In this document: positions 36,612 to 46,699 of the stretch, in pieces
How the letters are laid out: each line of letters opens with the position of its first letter
Position numbering within the stretch: the stretch's first letter is position 1
Assembly: GCF_900156405.1 (NCBI RefSeq)
Contig: NZ_FTNN01000002.1
Location: 3,149-67,148 of the forward strand
Length of the DNA stretch: 64,000 nt
Direction: 5' to 3'
DNA from: Shewanella morhuae
GTDB taxonomy: Bacteria > Pseudomonadota > Gammaproteobacteria > Enterobacterales > Shewanellaceae
Position numbers and translations under genes: made by a program
The notes under the pieces: generated by a model
The model's database searches: none
What the model was told of the DNA's origin: nothing
What the model saw: only the letters and a program-made list of their open reading frames with translations

Positions 36612-37624
36612 TGACGATTTTAGTGACTGGTGGGGCGGGTTATATTGGTACCCACACTGTAGTAGAACTGCTCAATGCAGGCAATGACGTGATTGTATTG
36701 GATAACTTGTCTAATTCAAGCATAGAAGCCTTACACAGAGTCGAGCGGATCACAGGTAAAGCAGTCACTTTTTATCAAGGCGATATTCTCAATAAGGCTT
36801 TATTACAAAAAGTATTTAGCGACCATGCAATTGATTCGGTTATCCACTTTGCCGGATTAAAAGCTGTGGGTGAATCGGTTGCTAAACCACTCAAGTATTA
36901 TGAGAATAACGTCACTGGTACCCTTATTCTCTGCCAAGTGATGGCAGAGAATAAGGTAAAAAATCTCGTTTTCAGCTCATCAGCCACCGTGTATGGCGAT
37001 CCTGCAAGTTTACCTATCACCGAAGACTTCCCAACGGGGGCAACTAATCCCTATGGTCAGTCTAAGTTAATGGTTGAGCATATTCTTGCGGATGTACACA
37101 ATGCCGATCCGAGCTGGAATATCGCACGTTTACGCTATTTTAATCCCGTTGGTGCCCATGCCAGTGGTTTAATCGGCGAAGACCCTAACGATATCCCAAA
37201 TAACTTGATGCCATTTATTGCGCAAGTTGCCGTAGGTAAACGTACCGCCTTAAGTGTGTTTGGTGATGATTATCCGACTCACGATGGTACGGGTGTGCGT
37301 GACTATATCCATGTCGTCGATTTAGCTAATGGTCATTTAAAAGCACTCGCCAAACTAGCGACAAAACCTGGTTTAGTCACGTATAACTTAGGTACGGGTA
37401 TAGGTTATAGCGTGTTAGATATGGTCAAGGCTTTTGAAAAAGCCTGTGGTCGCACTATTGCTTACCAGATTGCACCACGTCGTCCCGGTGATATTGCCGC
37501 TTGTTACGCCGATCCAACCCATGCAAGGGAAGATTTAGGCTGGCAAGCCACGCATACCTTAGAGGATATGGCCAATAGTAGTTGGCATTGGCAATCGACA
37601 AATCCCACAGGTTATAGCGGCTAA
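36611..37624 (+). CDS. galE: UDP-glucose 4-epimerase
   Basis: The 337-residue NAD-dependent epimerase interconverts UDP-glucose and UDP-galactose. [15 protein letters not shown] binds [13 protein letters not shown] holds the catalytic Ser/Thr, and YGQSK the Tyr-Lys pair. [20 protein letters not shown] is typical of GalE. It is coupled to galU by TAATG. It supplies sugar nucleotides for LPS and exopolysaccharide. Confidence 0.95.
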   Translation: MTILVTGGAGYIGTHTVVELLNAGNDVIVLDNLSNSSIEALHRVERITGKAVTFYQGDILNKALLQKVFSDHAIDSVIHFAGLKAVGESVAKPLKYYENNVTGTLILCQVMAENKVKNLVFSSSATVYGDPASLPITEDFPTGATNPYGQSKLMVEHILADVHNADPSWNIARLRYFNPVGAHASGLIGEDPNDIPNNLMPFIAQVAVGKRTALSVFGDDYPTHDGTGVRDYIHVVDLANGHLKALAKLATKPGLVTYNLGTGIGYSVLDMVKAFEKACGRTIAYQIAPRRPGDIAACYADPTHAREDLGWQATHTLEDMANSSWHWQSTNPTGYSG

Positions 37625-37713
37625 TCCTATTAATGGCTTGTTGAAATATCTCACTAAGCCATTTCTTTATCTCTTTACCTAAGAATACCGCTTGAAATGA
37701 TCCATGGAGCAAC

Positions 37714-38199
37714 ATGACTCAAAGTATTAATCACAGTCGTCGCAGCCTCTTTAGTCGTCGTAAAAGTAACGCAATAAGGCCACCTTGGGTACGTGAGGAT
37801 ATCGAATTTACCGATATGTGTACTCGCTGCTCGGCTTGTATTACGGCCTGTGAAACCAAGGTTATTATTAAAGGCGATGCTGGATTTCCAGAAGTGTCCT
37901 TTACTAACAATGAATGTACTTTTTGTACTCTGTGCGCCAAAAGCTGTCCTGAGAACATTTTTGATTTAACCCAACCCGCTTGGCATTATAAAGCCTATGT
38001 GCAAGAGACTTGTTTAACAAACCATGGGATCTGGTGCCAAAGTTGTAAGGATACCTGCGAGCCCCGAGCCATCAACTTTGTATTCAGCATTGGCCAAGCT
38101 CCTAGCCCTCATATTGATGTTGATTTATGTAACGGTTGCGGTGCCTGTGTCGCGCCTTGCCCTACCCAAGCCATACATATAAAACTACCCACTGAATAA
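37714..38199 (+). CDS. napF: Ferredoxin-type protein NapF
   Basis: A 161-residue soluble iron-sulphur protein with a twin-Arg-like basic start (RRSLFSRRK) and three [4Fe-4S]-type clusters: CTRCSACITAC, CTFCTLCAKSC and CNGCGACVAPC, plus an extra Cys set (CQSCKDTCEP). It matches the NapF family, which helps assemble or power periplasmic nitrate reductase NapA in the cytoplasm. No other nap gene is nearby; it lies 89 bases after galE. GGAG precedes the ATG. Confidence 0.9.
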   Translation: MTQSINHSRRSLFSRRKSNAIRPPWVREDIEFTDMCTRCSACITACETKVIIKGDAGFPEVSFTNNECTFCTLCAKSCPENIFDLTQPAWHYKAYVQETCLTNHGIWCQSCKDTCEPRAINFVFSIGQAPSPHIDVDLCNGCGACVAPCPTQAIHIKLPTE

Positions 38200-38287
38200 A
38201 CCAATAATCCTAGCGGAGAGTAACGCGTTACTAGGCTTGTTCTCTATTTTCGGCTATTATCGCGCGCCGATTGAACTGAGTTAATTT

Positions 38288-38737
38288 ATGATGACCTTTA
38301 TTAAAAAATTATTTTCCCCGACTCAAAAAAGTACCTCGTTGAGTTTTATTTCCCGTGGCACAAAACTCACGGGTAATATTGAATTAACCGGGGATGTACT
38401 TATCGGTGGCGATATTCAAGGTCAACTTCTGTCCCAAGCGAATGTCAGCATAGAGCAAGGCGGTACCATTCATGGCGAAGTAAAGTGTCAAGAATGTATT
38501 GTTGATGGGTATTTTAAAGGTAGACTCATTTGTGAACGTTTAGTCATTCAACGTAATGGCGTTGTCGATGGCGAAGTCGCTAGCACTTCAATGCAAATCC
38601 TTGAAGGTGGCCAATTCATCGGTATGCGAATTAAAGAAGATGCGCCCACTATTTATTCCCATGCCATCGGCCACACACCTGCGATAGACTCACGTAACCT
38701 GCCGCTAGCACAAAGCGATGTAATTGAATCTCGCTAA
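38288..38737 (+). CDS. Bactofilin (polymer-forming cytoskeletal protein)
   Basis: A 149-residue protein with the bactofilin (DUF583) core: a run of short beta-helix turns from GTKLTGNIELTGDVLIGGDIQGQ to VDGEVASTSMQILEGGQFIG. No membrane segment is visible. Bactofilins form filaments that shape or organise the envelope; the client here is unknown. Two ATG codons in a row start it and the ribosome site is weak. It follows napF by 88 bases and may be cotranscribed. Confidence 0.85.
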   Translation: MMTFIKKLFSPTQKSTSLSFISRGTKLTGNIELTGDVLIGGDIQGQLLSQANVSIEQGGTIHGEVKCQECIVDGYFKGRLICERLVIQRNGVVDGEVASTSMQILEGGQFIGMRIKEDAPTIYSHAIGHTPAIDSRNLPLAQSDVIESR

Positions 38738-39116
38738 ATCTTTATCAGTACATCATTAATATATGCTCGCAATGCAAAGTGAGCATTTTTAAACGTTCAT
38801 TGTGACCGCAAGCATGACTCACACTCCAAAGAGTCGACTCCATAACTTCCCCTCTCCCAATTAAAATCGTTAATAGATTGTTACCTTACCAAGAAAGATC
38901 ACAGTTTATCTGCAAAAGTCGTGTTAATTTACTGCCAAATTGGCATCTTATTTGACAGCAGTTCATTCAATGTAAGCTAAAAGTCCTCAAGACAAATTTG
39001 TATGCCTAATAGTGACCTATGAGTAACAAACTTAACGCAGATAAAGAGACAGACACCCTGTAGCTACCCGCGCACAGTAATGACTATATGTAAATCAATA
39101 CAAGGCTGAATACAAA
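38738..39116. other. Intergenic region before the LysR gene with a 13-base palindrome
   Basis: No gene is visible in this 379-base stretch. TGCCAA-A-TTGGCA at 38933-38945 is a perfect palindrome of the T-N11-A type that LysR proteins bind, about 170 bases upstream of the LysR gene, and could be its autoregulatory site. Confidence 0.35.
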
Positions 39117-40103
39117 ATGAGTAATTTGTTATTAAAACAAATCTGTGAGCTCGATGTTTTTACCTTGCTTGTTTTTAAAAGTATTTTCGATACTGGGCAT
39201 GCAAATAGCGCAGCTAAAGCACTGAATGTTTCTGCGCCAAAAATTAGCCGTTGTCTCAATGCATTACGTTTTACCTTTAACGATGAACTGTTCTACCGTC
39301 GTCAACAGGGACTCAAACCAACGCCATTAGCAGAAAGTCTTTATGTTGCTATATGCCAGTTTACTGAAGCGGTTCATCACCTTGAACAATCTGCAACACA
39401 AATACAAAACGCTTCGACTCACAGTGATCTCCCCTTGCACATTGCTGCCAGTAATGGGCTGCTAAGCTTTTTGGCACCGCAATTAAGTACTCCCGAAATC
39501 GCCCAAAAGTTAGGTAAAATATACTTACATAAGTGGCAGGAAAATAGCGCTGAATTGATCCATGCAGGCGTACTGGATTTTGGTATTACCCTAGAAAGTG
39601 CTGAAAATAAAGAATTAAGCTACACCAAACTTGGCTCAGTTAATGGCGTTTATATTGTAGCGGACAAACAACATCCGCTCTGGCAGATTGAGACCAACAT
39701 TACCCTAGAGCACATTTGCCGCCACCCATTTCTATTTCAAGAATTCAAGGGTTTTAACAGTAAAATTGATCCTTTAGAATTATTTTGTCAACGCCAAGGT
39801 ATCTTATTACCAGCAGTAGAAAAAGTGTTCGATAGAGAAGAATGGCATGCCCATTTATTAACCATGAAGAGCGTGGCCTTTTGCTCCACCATTGATATGC
39901 ACACGGTAAAACATATGCCAGGATTACACCTAGAACGCCTTAGTGATACTGAGCTCAGTAGATTGCACGACACTATGATGGCACCCCATTATTACCTCAT
40001 TCAAAAGCCAGCAATTCATCGGCGATACAGCCAGAACCAATGTGATCTGGTAGTGTGCTCCTTACTTGCCACATTAGATACAGAGTATTCGTGCGAGACA
40101 TAA
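39117..40103 (+). CDS. LysR-family transcriptional regulator
   Basis: A 328-residue regulator with an N-terminal winged helix-turn-helix (VFTLLVFKSIFDTGHANSAAKALNVSAPKISRCLNAL, given here as residues about 14-50) and FYRRQQGLKPTPLAESLY ending the domain, then a substrate-binding-type effector domain. The recognition helix SAPKISRCL is less usual than the S-x-x-S-x pattern of most LysR proteins. It precedes the decaheme cytochrome gene on the same strand, 477 bases away, so it may regulate it. The effector is unknown. Confidence 0.88.
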   Translation: MSNLLLKQICELDVFTLLVFKSIFDTGHANSAAKALNVSAPKISRCLNALRFTFNDELFYRRQQGLKPTPLAESLYVAICQFTEAVHHLEQSATQIQNASTHSDLPLHIAASNGLLSFLAPQLSTPEIAQKLGKIYLHKWQENSAELIHAGVLDFGITLESAENKELSYTKLGSVNGVYIVADKQHPLWQIETNITLEHICRHPFLFQEFKGFNSKIDPLELFCQRQGILLPAVEKVFDREEWHAHLLTMKSVAFCSTIDMHTVKHMPGLHLERLSDTELSRLHDTMMAPHYYLIQKPAIHRRYSQNQCDLVVCSLLATLDTEYSCET

Positions 40104-40580
40104 GTTAAGCCAACTCATTAATACCAAGTCTATTAAACCTTGTTGACATTATTGATGTGAATCGATACTAAACGGGTTTGTCGCGTTATGACTCAACGTC
40201 CAAAAAAGCACAATTTAATAGTCTTAAATACGACTCATACGCTAACTTTAGACAACTTTCTCCCATCACTTTCATATTAAAAATATTAAATCCACACTTA
40301 AGATATAGGCTATTTAAGCCTCGTTCATTTTACTTAACCGAAAATGAATTATCCCTAGACGTCTAAGTTGAAATATAACAATTGTGAAACCCACCATAAA
40401 AACAGAGCTTAATTTGAATATGTAAAATAGCAAAATTCAAATTTTGCAATTGCCATTCTCGGCGGTTAAATCACCGTTCACATAATAGATACAAACTTAC
40501 AAAAACCACTTTATAAGTAGGTGAATGCTCCTATATTGGTGGCACTGCACACGCAGTCTTATAGATAGAAAAAGGACGCG
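40104..40580 (+). promoter_or_regulatory. Upstream region of the decaheme cytochrome gene
   Basis: This 477-base AT-rich gap has no convincing gene. TTGAT-GTGA-ATCGA at 40152-40165 matches the FNR/EtrA consensus at 9 of 10 positions but is over 400 bases from the cytochrome start. The 62-codon open frame at 40178-40366 has no ribosome site or recognisable content. Confidence 0.35.
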
Positions 40581-42872
40581 ATGATGAAAAACTATAATAA
40601 ATCTCTACTGGCGCTGGCTCTCGTCAGTAGCTTAAGTCTTACCGCCTGCGGGGACGGAAGTGATGGTGAAAATGGCACTCCCGGAACACCGGGTACGCCC
40701 GGCACACCTGGAGCTCCCGGAATACCAGGAACCCCTGCAGGCTCCTTTGCAACAACAGCGCAATCCATCACAGATCTTTCATTCACTTTAAGCCCCGCCG
40801 ACATTAAAGTAACCAGTAGTGAAGGTTTTAGTATTAAATTTATGCTTACCGGTAAAAATGCAAATAAAGATGTCCCCTTCACCGGACTAAACAAGATTGC
40901 TATTTATTCATTAACGGCTAATGAAAATACTTCAGGAACTGGCGCACCTATTCAATGGCAAAATAATGTCACAGCAAATGCGGCAGGTAGTTCATTTACC
41001 TGTACTTTAGATGGACTTGACGCAACTAAAAATGCTTGTACGTTAACCGAAGATATTGCAACACCAGGCACTTATACTGCAACTTGGACACATGAAGGCG
41101 CTGCGCCCATTATCAATCCAAATGATAATCCCAATGCAGTACACAGAATATTTTTACGGGCTTATAACATCGCCGATAGCACTGGTGTCGTCCTATCTGA
41201 CAAGATTTTATCAGTGCCCGTTGACTTTATTCCAGCCACTGACGAACTGGCTACATCAGGTAAAGATACCGTGAGTGATGCAGCCTGTGAAAAATGTCAC
41301 GGTGAAGCGAATGGTCATATCGCCAATATTTCTGCACACCATAACTACCAAGGTGTTAAAAACTGTGTCACCTGCCATAACCCAGATCAACTACCAAGCG
41401 ATGCTGATTTAGCTGCAGGTTTAATATTTGACTTTGCGCCCATGATTCACAGGATCCACTCAGGTGCAGAAAACGCGGCAAACTTTGATGTTAGTAATAA
41501 AACAGCGAAAGAATGGAGCGAGATTGGCTTTCCATCTGCGCTGAAAGAATGTACCTCTTGCCACACGACAGACCAACCAAGCTATAACACCATTTATGCT
41601 CAAGCTTGTGTAGGCTGCCATATGACAGTCAACTTCACGACGGGTGAAAACCACTCAGAATTTGCCCTAGCCCAAGCGGATGATACTCAATGTAACTCTT
41701 GCCACGGCAGCGGAAACCTGTCACCTGCTGTGGTTCACAGCGTGGGTAAACGTGCAGAGTATGCATCTTTATTTAAAATTGATTTTACCAGCGCCACAAC
41801 AGTGCCTTCTGCAACGCTGGGCATGAAAACACTTACCATAAAAGCCAACGTTAGTTTAAATGGTGCGCCAATTGCTGATGGCACATCACTAACAACTTAC
41901 GATGTAACCAGTAATCCTACGGCTATGTTCGTTACCAACGGCCTGCTGATTGGCAATGTAACTGCTGATGGCACTGTGTACTCATGGGGATTTACTCAAC
42001 CTACAATCAGCATAAAACTAAATAACGGTACGCTTGCTGGCGGTGTGCTCACTATTGTAAAAGATATTCCTGATGCACAAGCGACGGGCACTATCTATCT
42101 AGGTTCAGAAGCTAATTTCTGTGCTAAAGCAGGTAAAGTGGTTAGTTGTAATACTGCGGGGATAGAGTTTGGTCCAACGAGCCCTATCGGTAATGATGCA
42201 GCAGTTAAATTCTATAGCCTTGATAGTAGCGCAGTCACTAAAGCACGCATGACAGATCCCACTCGCATCACTGTCGAAGAAGCCAAATGTAATGCTTGCC
42301 ATGGCACTTTAGATTACGCCAAAGGTCCAAAACACGGTACTTATACCTTTGACCAATGTATGCACTGCCATAATGACACCACGGGTGGTTCTTATCATTC
42401 AGCTACAGGTTACAAAGGTGAGGACGGTGTTTTAGTTAGCGATCCTAACGTTACGTTTAAAAATAGAGACTTATTCACTGTGTCTCACCGTTTCCACAGC
42501 GGTAATTTTGGTGAAGTCGAAGGGATTTTCCGCGATGCGACAGGTGGCTTGGTTGGTTATCCCGCGCCAGAAACAGATTGTGCGATTTGTCATAAAGACA
42601 ATGCTAAACTGTTTGCAACTGACGGTGGCCTAACCTCAGGCAAGCGTTCAATCAAAGTAGGTAACTACTACATTAGCCCAGTTGCCGAGTCATGCCGTAC
42701 TTGTCACGCTCACTCTGATGCGGCGGCTGTCGCTCACTTTAGAAGTAACGGCGCGGTCGTTGAAGCAGATGCAATGACAGATCCTAACCTACCAGTAGAA
42801 TCTTGCGCAACCTGTCATGCTGAAGGTAAAACCTATGGCGTAGATAAGGTACACGCAGAGGTAGCACACTAG
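40581..42872 (+). CDS. Outer-membrane decaheme c-type cytochrome lipoprotein (MtrC/OmcA family)
   Basis: A 763-residue lipoprotein with ten CxxCH haem sites: CEKCH, CVTCH, CTSCH, CVGCH and CNSCH in one pentahaem block (about residues 235-375) and CNACH, CMHCH, CAICH, CRTCH and CATCH in a second (about 570-755), with beta domains before and between. This is the MtrC/OmcA architecture used for extracellular electron transfer at the cell surface. The lipobox is LTAC with lipidated Cys23. Residues 26-52 are nine collagen-like Gly-X-Y triplets rich in GTP. AAGGA precedes the ATG. A strong terminator follows, so it is a single-gene unit; no mtrAB-like partner is adjacent. The physiological acceptor is unknown. 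Confidence 0.95.
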   Translation: MMKNYNKSLLALALVSSLSLTACGDGSDGENGTPGTPGTPGTPGAPGIPGTPAGSFATTAQSITDLSFTLSPADIKVTSSEGFSIKFMLTGKNANKDVPFTGLNKIAIYSLTANENTSGTGAPIQWQNNVTANAAGSSFTCTLDGLDATKNACTLTEDIATPGTYTATWTHEGAAPIINPNDNPNAVHRIFLRAYNIADSTGVVLSDKILSVPVDFIPATDELATSGKDTVSDAACEKCHGEANGHIANISAHHNYQGVKNCVTCHNPDQLPSDADLAAGLIFDFAPMIHRIHSGAENAANFDVSNKTAKEWSEIGFPSALKECTSCHTTDQPSYNTIYAQACVGCHMTVNFTTGENHSEFALAQADDTQCNSCHGSGNLSPAVVHSVGKRAEYASLFKIDFTSATTVPSATLGMKTLTIKANVSLNGAPIADGTSLTTYDVTSNPTAMFVTNGLLIGNVTADGTVYSWGFTQPTISIKLNNGTLAGGVLTIVKDIPDAQATGTIYLGSEANFCAKAGKVVSCNTAGIEFGPTSPIGNDAAVKFYSLDSSAVTKARMTDPTRITVEEAKCNACHGTLDYAKGPKHGTYTFDQCMHCHNDTTGGSYHSATGYKGEDGVLVSDPNVTFKNRDLFTVSHRFHSGNFGEVEGIFRDATGGLVGYPAPETDCAICHKDNAKLFATDGGLTSGKRSIKVGNYYISPVAESCRTCHAHSDAAAVAHFRSNGAVVEADAMTDPNLPVESCATCHAEGKTYGVDKVHAEVAH

Positions 42873-42920
42873 TACCTTAGGGCTGCCCTGCACAGCCCAA
42901 CTTCATCTCTGCAACTCATT

Positions 42921-42943
42921 GGGGACCCTTGGTCCCCTTTTTT
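42921..42943 (+). terminator. Terminator of the decaheme cytochrome gene
   Basis: GGGGACC (42921-42927) and GGTCCCC (42931-42937) pair around a CTT loop and are followed by six T. Confidence 0.95.
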
Positions 42944-42990
42944 ATTGTCGATAAATTTCAGATGAATATTCAAATCAGTGCGGTAAAAAC

Positions 42991-43674
42991 TTAGTCTGCT
43001 AAGCGATGGTATTGCGCGATACGTTGCCTAAGTAACGTGATAAAGTCCTTAGGTTCTCTATCTAAACTGTCTTGGGGAATATACAAGTGATAACCCAAAC
43101 GCGTATCTAACATCACGCAGCGATGACCAAACATCGCCAACACGCCACGATAACGGTCGCCTTCTATCACTAACGGACCAAACTCAGCGCCAAGGTAGGT
43201 TTCCAAGGTCGCTAAGTCTTCATCTTGAGAGGCTGCTGTCACCAGTAAAGGCCGTTGCTCGGTTAATAAGCCCGTCGCTAGACGCAGGGAAATATTATCG
43301 AGAATAGGATTTAAGTGCTTCAGTTTAATGCCTAAATAGGATAACTCTATCGTATCTAAGCCATTGGTTACCCTCGGGATATCGACCCGCTGAATATTAT
43401 CCCAAGCGATGGACACTTTGCCGCGGCGATGAAAATAAGTCAGCCCTTTCTCATCTAATGCTAACGTTGTTTCTGGCTCATAAACTTTGGCTAAACCAAG
43501 AATTAATGCAATGGCGCCAAAACTAAAAAAAACTAACCCCACTGCAAACAGGGCTGGCATTGAGATAAATAGCCAAAACCCCAGCACAAGACCTATCCCA
43601 CCCAACCAAGTTAAGGTTAAACCATTTCGTTTTGATAAAGGCCGTACTGACACCACTTCGGACTCAATTGTCAT
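42991..43674 (-). CDS. DUF2982 membrane protein
   Basis: A 227-residue protein with two hydrophobic segments near the N-terminus (TWLGGIGLVLGFWLFISM and AVGLVFFSFGAIALILGLA) and a soluble C-terminal domain (ETTLALDEKGLTYFHRRGKVSIAWDNIQRVDIPR) resembling a PH-like fold. It matches the DUF2982 family found in Shewanella and relatives; function unknown. ATG 43674 has AGGA seven bases upstream and is preferred over the GTG at 43692. It is 55 bases after elyC and likely in one operon. Confidence 0.8.
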   Translation of the reverse strand: MTIESEVVSVRPLSKRNGLTLTWLGGIGLVLGFWLFISMPALFAVGLVFFSFGAIALILGLAKVYEPETTLALDEKGLTYFHRRGKVSIAWDNIQRVDIPRVTNGLDTIELSYLGIKLKHLNPILDNISLRLATGLLTEQRPLLVTAASQDEDLATLETYLGAEFGPLVIEGDRYRGVLAMFGHRCVMLDTRLGYHLYIPQDSLDREPKDFITLLRQRIAQYHRLAD

Positions 43675-43729
43675 TATTATTCCTGTTAACACTTAATATA
43701 CTCATAGCCAAGTTCGCAAACTATCACCT

Positions 43730-44467
43730 TTAACTTAACGTTTTTAGCCATAACCACAAGCGGCCGATATATTCATGAATCGCCCGCTGAGATGCCACTA
43801 AATTATCGGCGCTTAAACGCCAGCAAAAATCAGCCCGCCCAATAAAATCTGTTGGCGCGGCATCAGCATATAAACCTTTAGCAGCGAAAATAGTCATGGC
43901 CCTTGGCATATGCGTCGCTGAGGTGACTAAACGAAAAGAGACTTGGCCTAACGTCGATTGCAAATATTGCGCTTCTTCTAGGGTATCTCGCGCCAGTGGG
44001 AATTGGATAATTCGATGTTTATCCACACCCAACTCAATCGCAGCATTCGCCATCATTTCAGCGTGGGAAATATGGGTAAGTTCGCCGCCCCAACCGCTAA
44101 CAATCAATTGACATTCTTGACCTAAGTTAAGTTGCCGTATCCCTTCCGTAAGCCTTGCAAGCGCCACAGTCGATAAAGATTGCACCGCAGTCGCGCCTTG
44201 AATATCAGAATGCGCTGAGCCTAAAACCATCACAAAACAAGGGCCAGTAATGGTGGTAGAATTGATAGGGTAAACAGATTCTAAAGGCCGCACTAGGGTA
44301 TTGACACTTAGTTGACTGCTTAAAAAAAGCAACAGCAAGAAGGCGCATGTAACTAAGTATTTCGCCATACTCCGGCGACGCCACACTAAAAAAGAAAGTA
44401 GTAAAAGCAATAGGATAAAGGGAATAGGCATCATCCCCTGTGAAACAACTTTCTTAACCCAAAACAT
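43730..44467 (-). CDS. elyC: Envelope biogenesis factor ElyC (DUF218)
   Basis: A 245-residue membrane protein with two N-terminal helices and a DUF218 domain (VMVLGSAHSDIQGATAVQ, VTSATHMPRAMTIFAAKG, DTLEEAQYL), close in layout to E. coli ElyC, which affects the lipid carrier used for peptidoglycan and other envelope polymers. The start is uncertain: the frame extends to 44500, but the ATG at 44467 matches the ElyC start (MFWVKKVVSQGMMPIP). It precedes the DUF2982 gene. Confidence 0.82.
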   Translation of the reverse strand: MFWVKKVVSQGMMPIPFILLLLLLSFLVWRRRSMAKYLVTCAFLLLLFLSSQLSVNTLVRPLESVYPINSTTITGPCFVMVLGSAHSDIQGATAVQSLSTVALARLTEGIRQLNLGQECQLIVSGWGGELTHISHAEMMANAAIELGVDKHRIIQFPLARDTLEEAQYLQSTLGQVSFRLVTSATHMPRAMTIFAAKGLYADAAPTDFIGRADFCWRLSADNLVASQRAIHEYIGRLWLWLKTLS

Positions 44468-44542
44468 GATGTTCATGCCAAGCAACCCAAAAGAGCGCAA
44501 CCATCAGCATCAAAATACGGCGAAACGCATCGCAGATAACAG

Positions 44543-44565
44543 TAGCCCAGCGTTTCGCTGGGCTA
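44543..44565 (-). terminator. Strong hairpin between mak and elyC
   Basis: TAGCCCAGCG (44543-44552) and CGCTGGGCTA (44556-44565) form a perfect 10-base stem with a 3-base loop, 85 bases after the mak stop codon. There is no T run on the minus strand, so termination is possible but not assured. Confidence 0.45.
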
Positions 44566-44649
44566 ATATTTACCAAACGCATAGGCCATTAAGCATTGAT
44601 TTCAAAGCCTAATAAACTCACTCAATGAGTACATATATCCAAGCGAAGA

Positions 44650-45567
44650 TTACTTTTCCCACAACCAAGCGGCGCCGCGCACACCCGATGAGCAACCGTA
44701 AAGATTTTGTAGCACAGGTGTATGGCACTCACGCCCCAAAACATAATGGGCCAGTAATGCCGGTAACCTTGGATAAATTGCCGCAACATTAGACATACCG
44801 CCGCCTAGGACTATAGCATCGGGGTCAAGCATATTGATCACATGGGCGAGTGAGCGGGCAAGCCTATCGATATAACGCTCAAACGCAGCGAGTGCAATAG
44901 CATCGGCCTCATCGACTAATAACATAATATCGACACCTGATTTTGCAGCAGCGCGCAATGTACCTGATGCTGCCAACGCCACATTGTAATCACGCACAAA
45001 GCCAGCGCCTGAAATAAAAGTCTCGATACAATCAGGGTTACCACAAAAACAACGGGTGGTATTAAATTCCTCCTTCGTCATCCAAGGCAGAGGATTATGG
45101 CCCCATTCACCGCCGATACCATTACCACCGCCGTGCACTTTGCCGTTAATTGCCACGCCAGCGCCGCAACCAGTACCGATAATCACGCCAAATACCACAG
45201 ATTTACCTGCAGCAGCACCATCCATCGCCTCTGATACCGCAAAACAGTTTGCATCATTGGCAACCCGCACTTCGCGCTGCAACATTTCACCTAAATGCAC
45301 GTTGAGGGGATGGCCATTAATCCACGTTGAGTTAGCATTTTTGACTAAACCTGAATAGGGCGATATCACACCAGGAATGCCCACGCCAACAGTGCCTTTT
45401 TCGCCGAGTGTGGTTTCTGCTTCTTCAACCAAATCAACCACGGCAGCAAGTGTGCCTCGATAGTCGCGCGGCGTAGTCACACGTTTGCGAAATAGCTCAT
45501 TGCCTTCATCACTCAGTGCGACTAATTCTATTTTTGTTCCACCTAAATCGACGCCTATTCGCATCAT
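44650..45567 (-). CDS. mak: Fructokinase (ROK family, Mak-like)
   Basis: A 305-residue sugar kinase of the ROK family. The ATP-binding start is [25 protein letters not shown] and the zinc-binding CFCGNPDC follow the family pattern. [20 protein letters not shown] and [13 protein letters not shown] closely match E. coli Mak (fructokinase). Other hexoses cannot be excluded from sequence alone. It starts 35 bases after cysQ and is likely cotranscribed with it. Confidence 0.88.
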   Translation of the reverse strand: MMRIGVDLGGTKIELVALSDEGNELFRKRVTTPRDYRGTLAAVVDLVEEAETTLGEKGTVGVGIPGVISPYSGLVKNANSTWINGHPLNVHLGEMLQREVRVANDANCFAVSEAMDGAAAGKSVVFGVIIGTGCGAGVAINGKVHGGGNGIGGEWGHNPLPWMTKEEFNTTRCFCGNPDCIETFISGAGFVRDYNVALAASGTLRAAAKSGVDIMLLVDEADAIALAAFERYIDRLARSLAHVINMLDPDAIVLGGGMSNVAAIYPRLPALLAHYVLGRECHTPVLQNLYGCSSGVRGAAWLWEK

Positions 45568-45602
45568 GAATTACGACTCCAATGTTTAGCACGCCATTTA
45601 GA

Positions 45603-46433
45603 TCAATAAGCATCAATGCTAGGTTGTTGTTTTACCCAATCTGGGGCAGTGGCAATAAAATAAGGGTTTAAAATGTCAGATTTTTGGTTATAAGTTAATG
45701 GTTCACCTGAGTCATAACAGACAACTGTGCCACCAGCACTTTCGAGCACAGCCTGCGCCGCTGCGGTATCCCACTCGCTGGTAGGGCCAAGCCTTGGGTA
45801 TAAATCTGCACTGCCCTCAGCCAACATACAAAACTTAAGCGAGCTACCGACGCTTAAGATGTCATGCTTGCCAAACTGTTGTAAATATTGCGCCATATCT
45901 GGGCTTAAGTGAGAGCGACTACCAACAATAATCGGTATTTCTCGTGGTGTTTTTGCGCCTAATAATGGACTTTCTTGGCCTGCTTGTTGACGCCATGCAC
46001 CTAAATGCTTAGCGCCATAATAATACGTATCGAGCACAGGCGCATATACTACACCCGCGACAGCAACCCCTTGATGAATAAGCGCAATATTAACGGTGAA
46101 CTCGCCATTGCGCTTAATAAACTCTTTAGTACCATCTAAAGGGTCAATCAACCAATAGGTGTGCCATTGACGGCGCACGTCCCACGCAATATCCGCCGCT
46201 TCCTCAGACATAATAGGAATACCAACAAACTGCTGCGCCAATGCCGCCACTATCACATGATGCGCGGCTAAATCGGCGGCGGTCACAGGGCTATCGTCAG
46301 CCTTATGGTTAACTGAAAAGTCATCTTGACCATAAACCATCATAATGGCATCGCCGGCCGCTTTAGCAATCGCCACCACTTGCAGCAGATCTTGTTTCGT
46401 CAATGTCTGCGCTGTTGTCGTGTTATCTGTCAC
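45603..46433 (-). CDS. cysQ: 3'(2'),5'-bisphosphate nucleotidase
   Basis: A 276-residue member of the lithium-sensitive phosphatase family. Metal-binding motifs are SEEAADIAW, WLIDPLDGTKEF and EWDTAAAQAVLESAGG. It removes the 3'-phosphate of PAP formed during sulphate assimilation. The start is a GTG at 46433 with AAGGAA upstream. It leads cysQ-mak. Confidence 0.92.
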   Translation of the reverse strand: MTDNTTTAQTLTKQDLLQVVAIAKAAGDAIMMVYGQDDFSVNHKADDSPVTAADLAAHHVIVAALAQQFVGIPIMSEEAADIAWDVRRQWHTYWLIDPLDGTKEFIKRNGEFTVNIALIHQGVAVAGVVYAPVLDTYYYGAKHLGAWRQQAGQESPLLGAKTPREIPIIVGSRSHLSPDMAQYLQQFGKHDILSVGSSLKFCMLAEGSADLYPRLGPTSEWDTAAAQAVLESAGGTVVCYDSGEPLTYNQKSDILNPYFIATAPDWVKQQPSIDAY

Positions 46434-46699
46434 TCGGATTTCCTTAATGCGTTAAATATCTTGGTATTATGCCATTGTCATCGAAACAGAATTAAGAACA
46501 AATTCATCATACATCAAGCAAAATAAACTAAGACTTACTGCTTAAAATGTCCACTGTAAAGCCACAAACACACAAAGTGCTGACGATACTCAGGCAAGTC
46601 ATCGAGGCACAGAAGAGATTTTAGACTAGCTGCATTGGATATTTACCGTCTTTGTTTTCATGTAGCGAGTCTACATCAATGCTATAAATCTCATCGTTA

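Noticed and set aside
40178..40366. 62-residue open frame upstream of the decaheme cytochrome
   Set aside because: No ribosome site and no family resemblance; the region is better read as control sequence.
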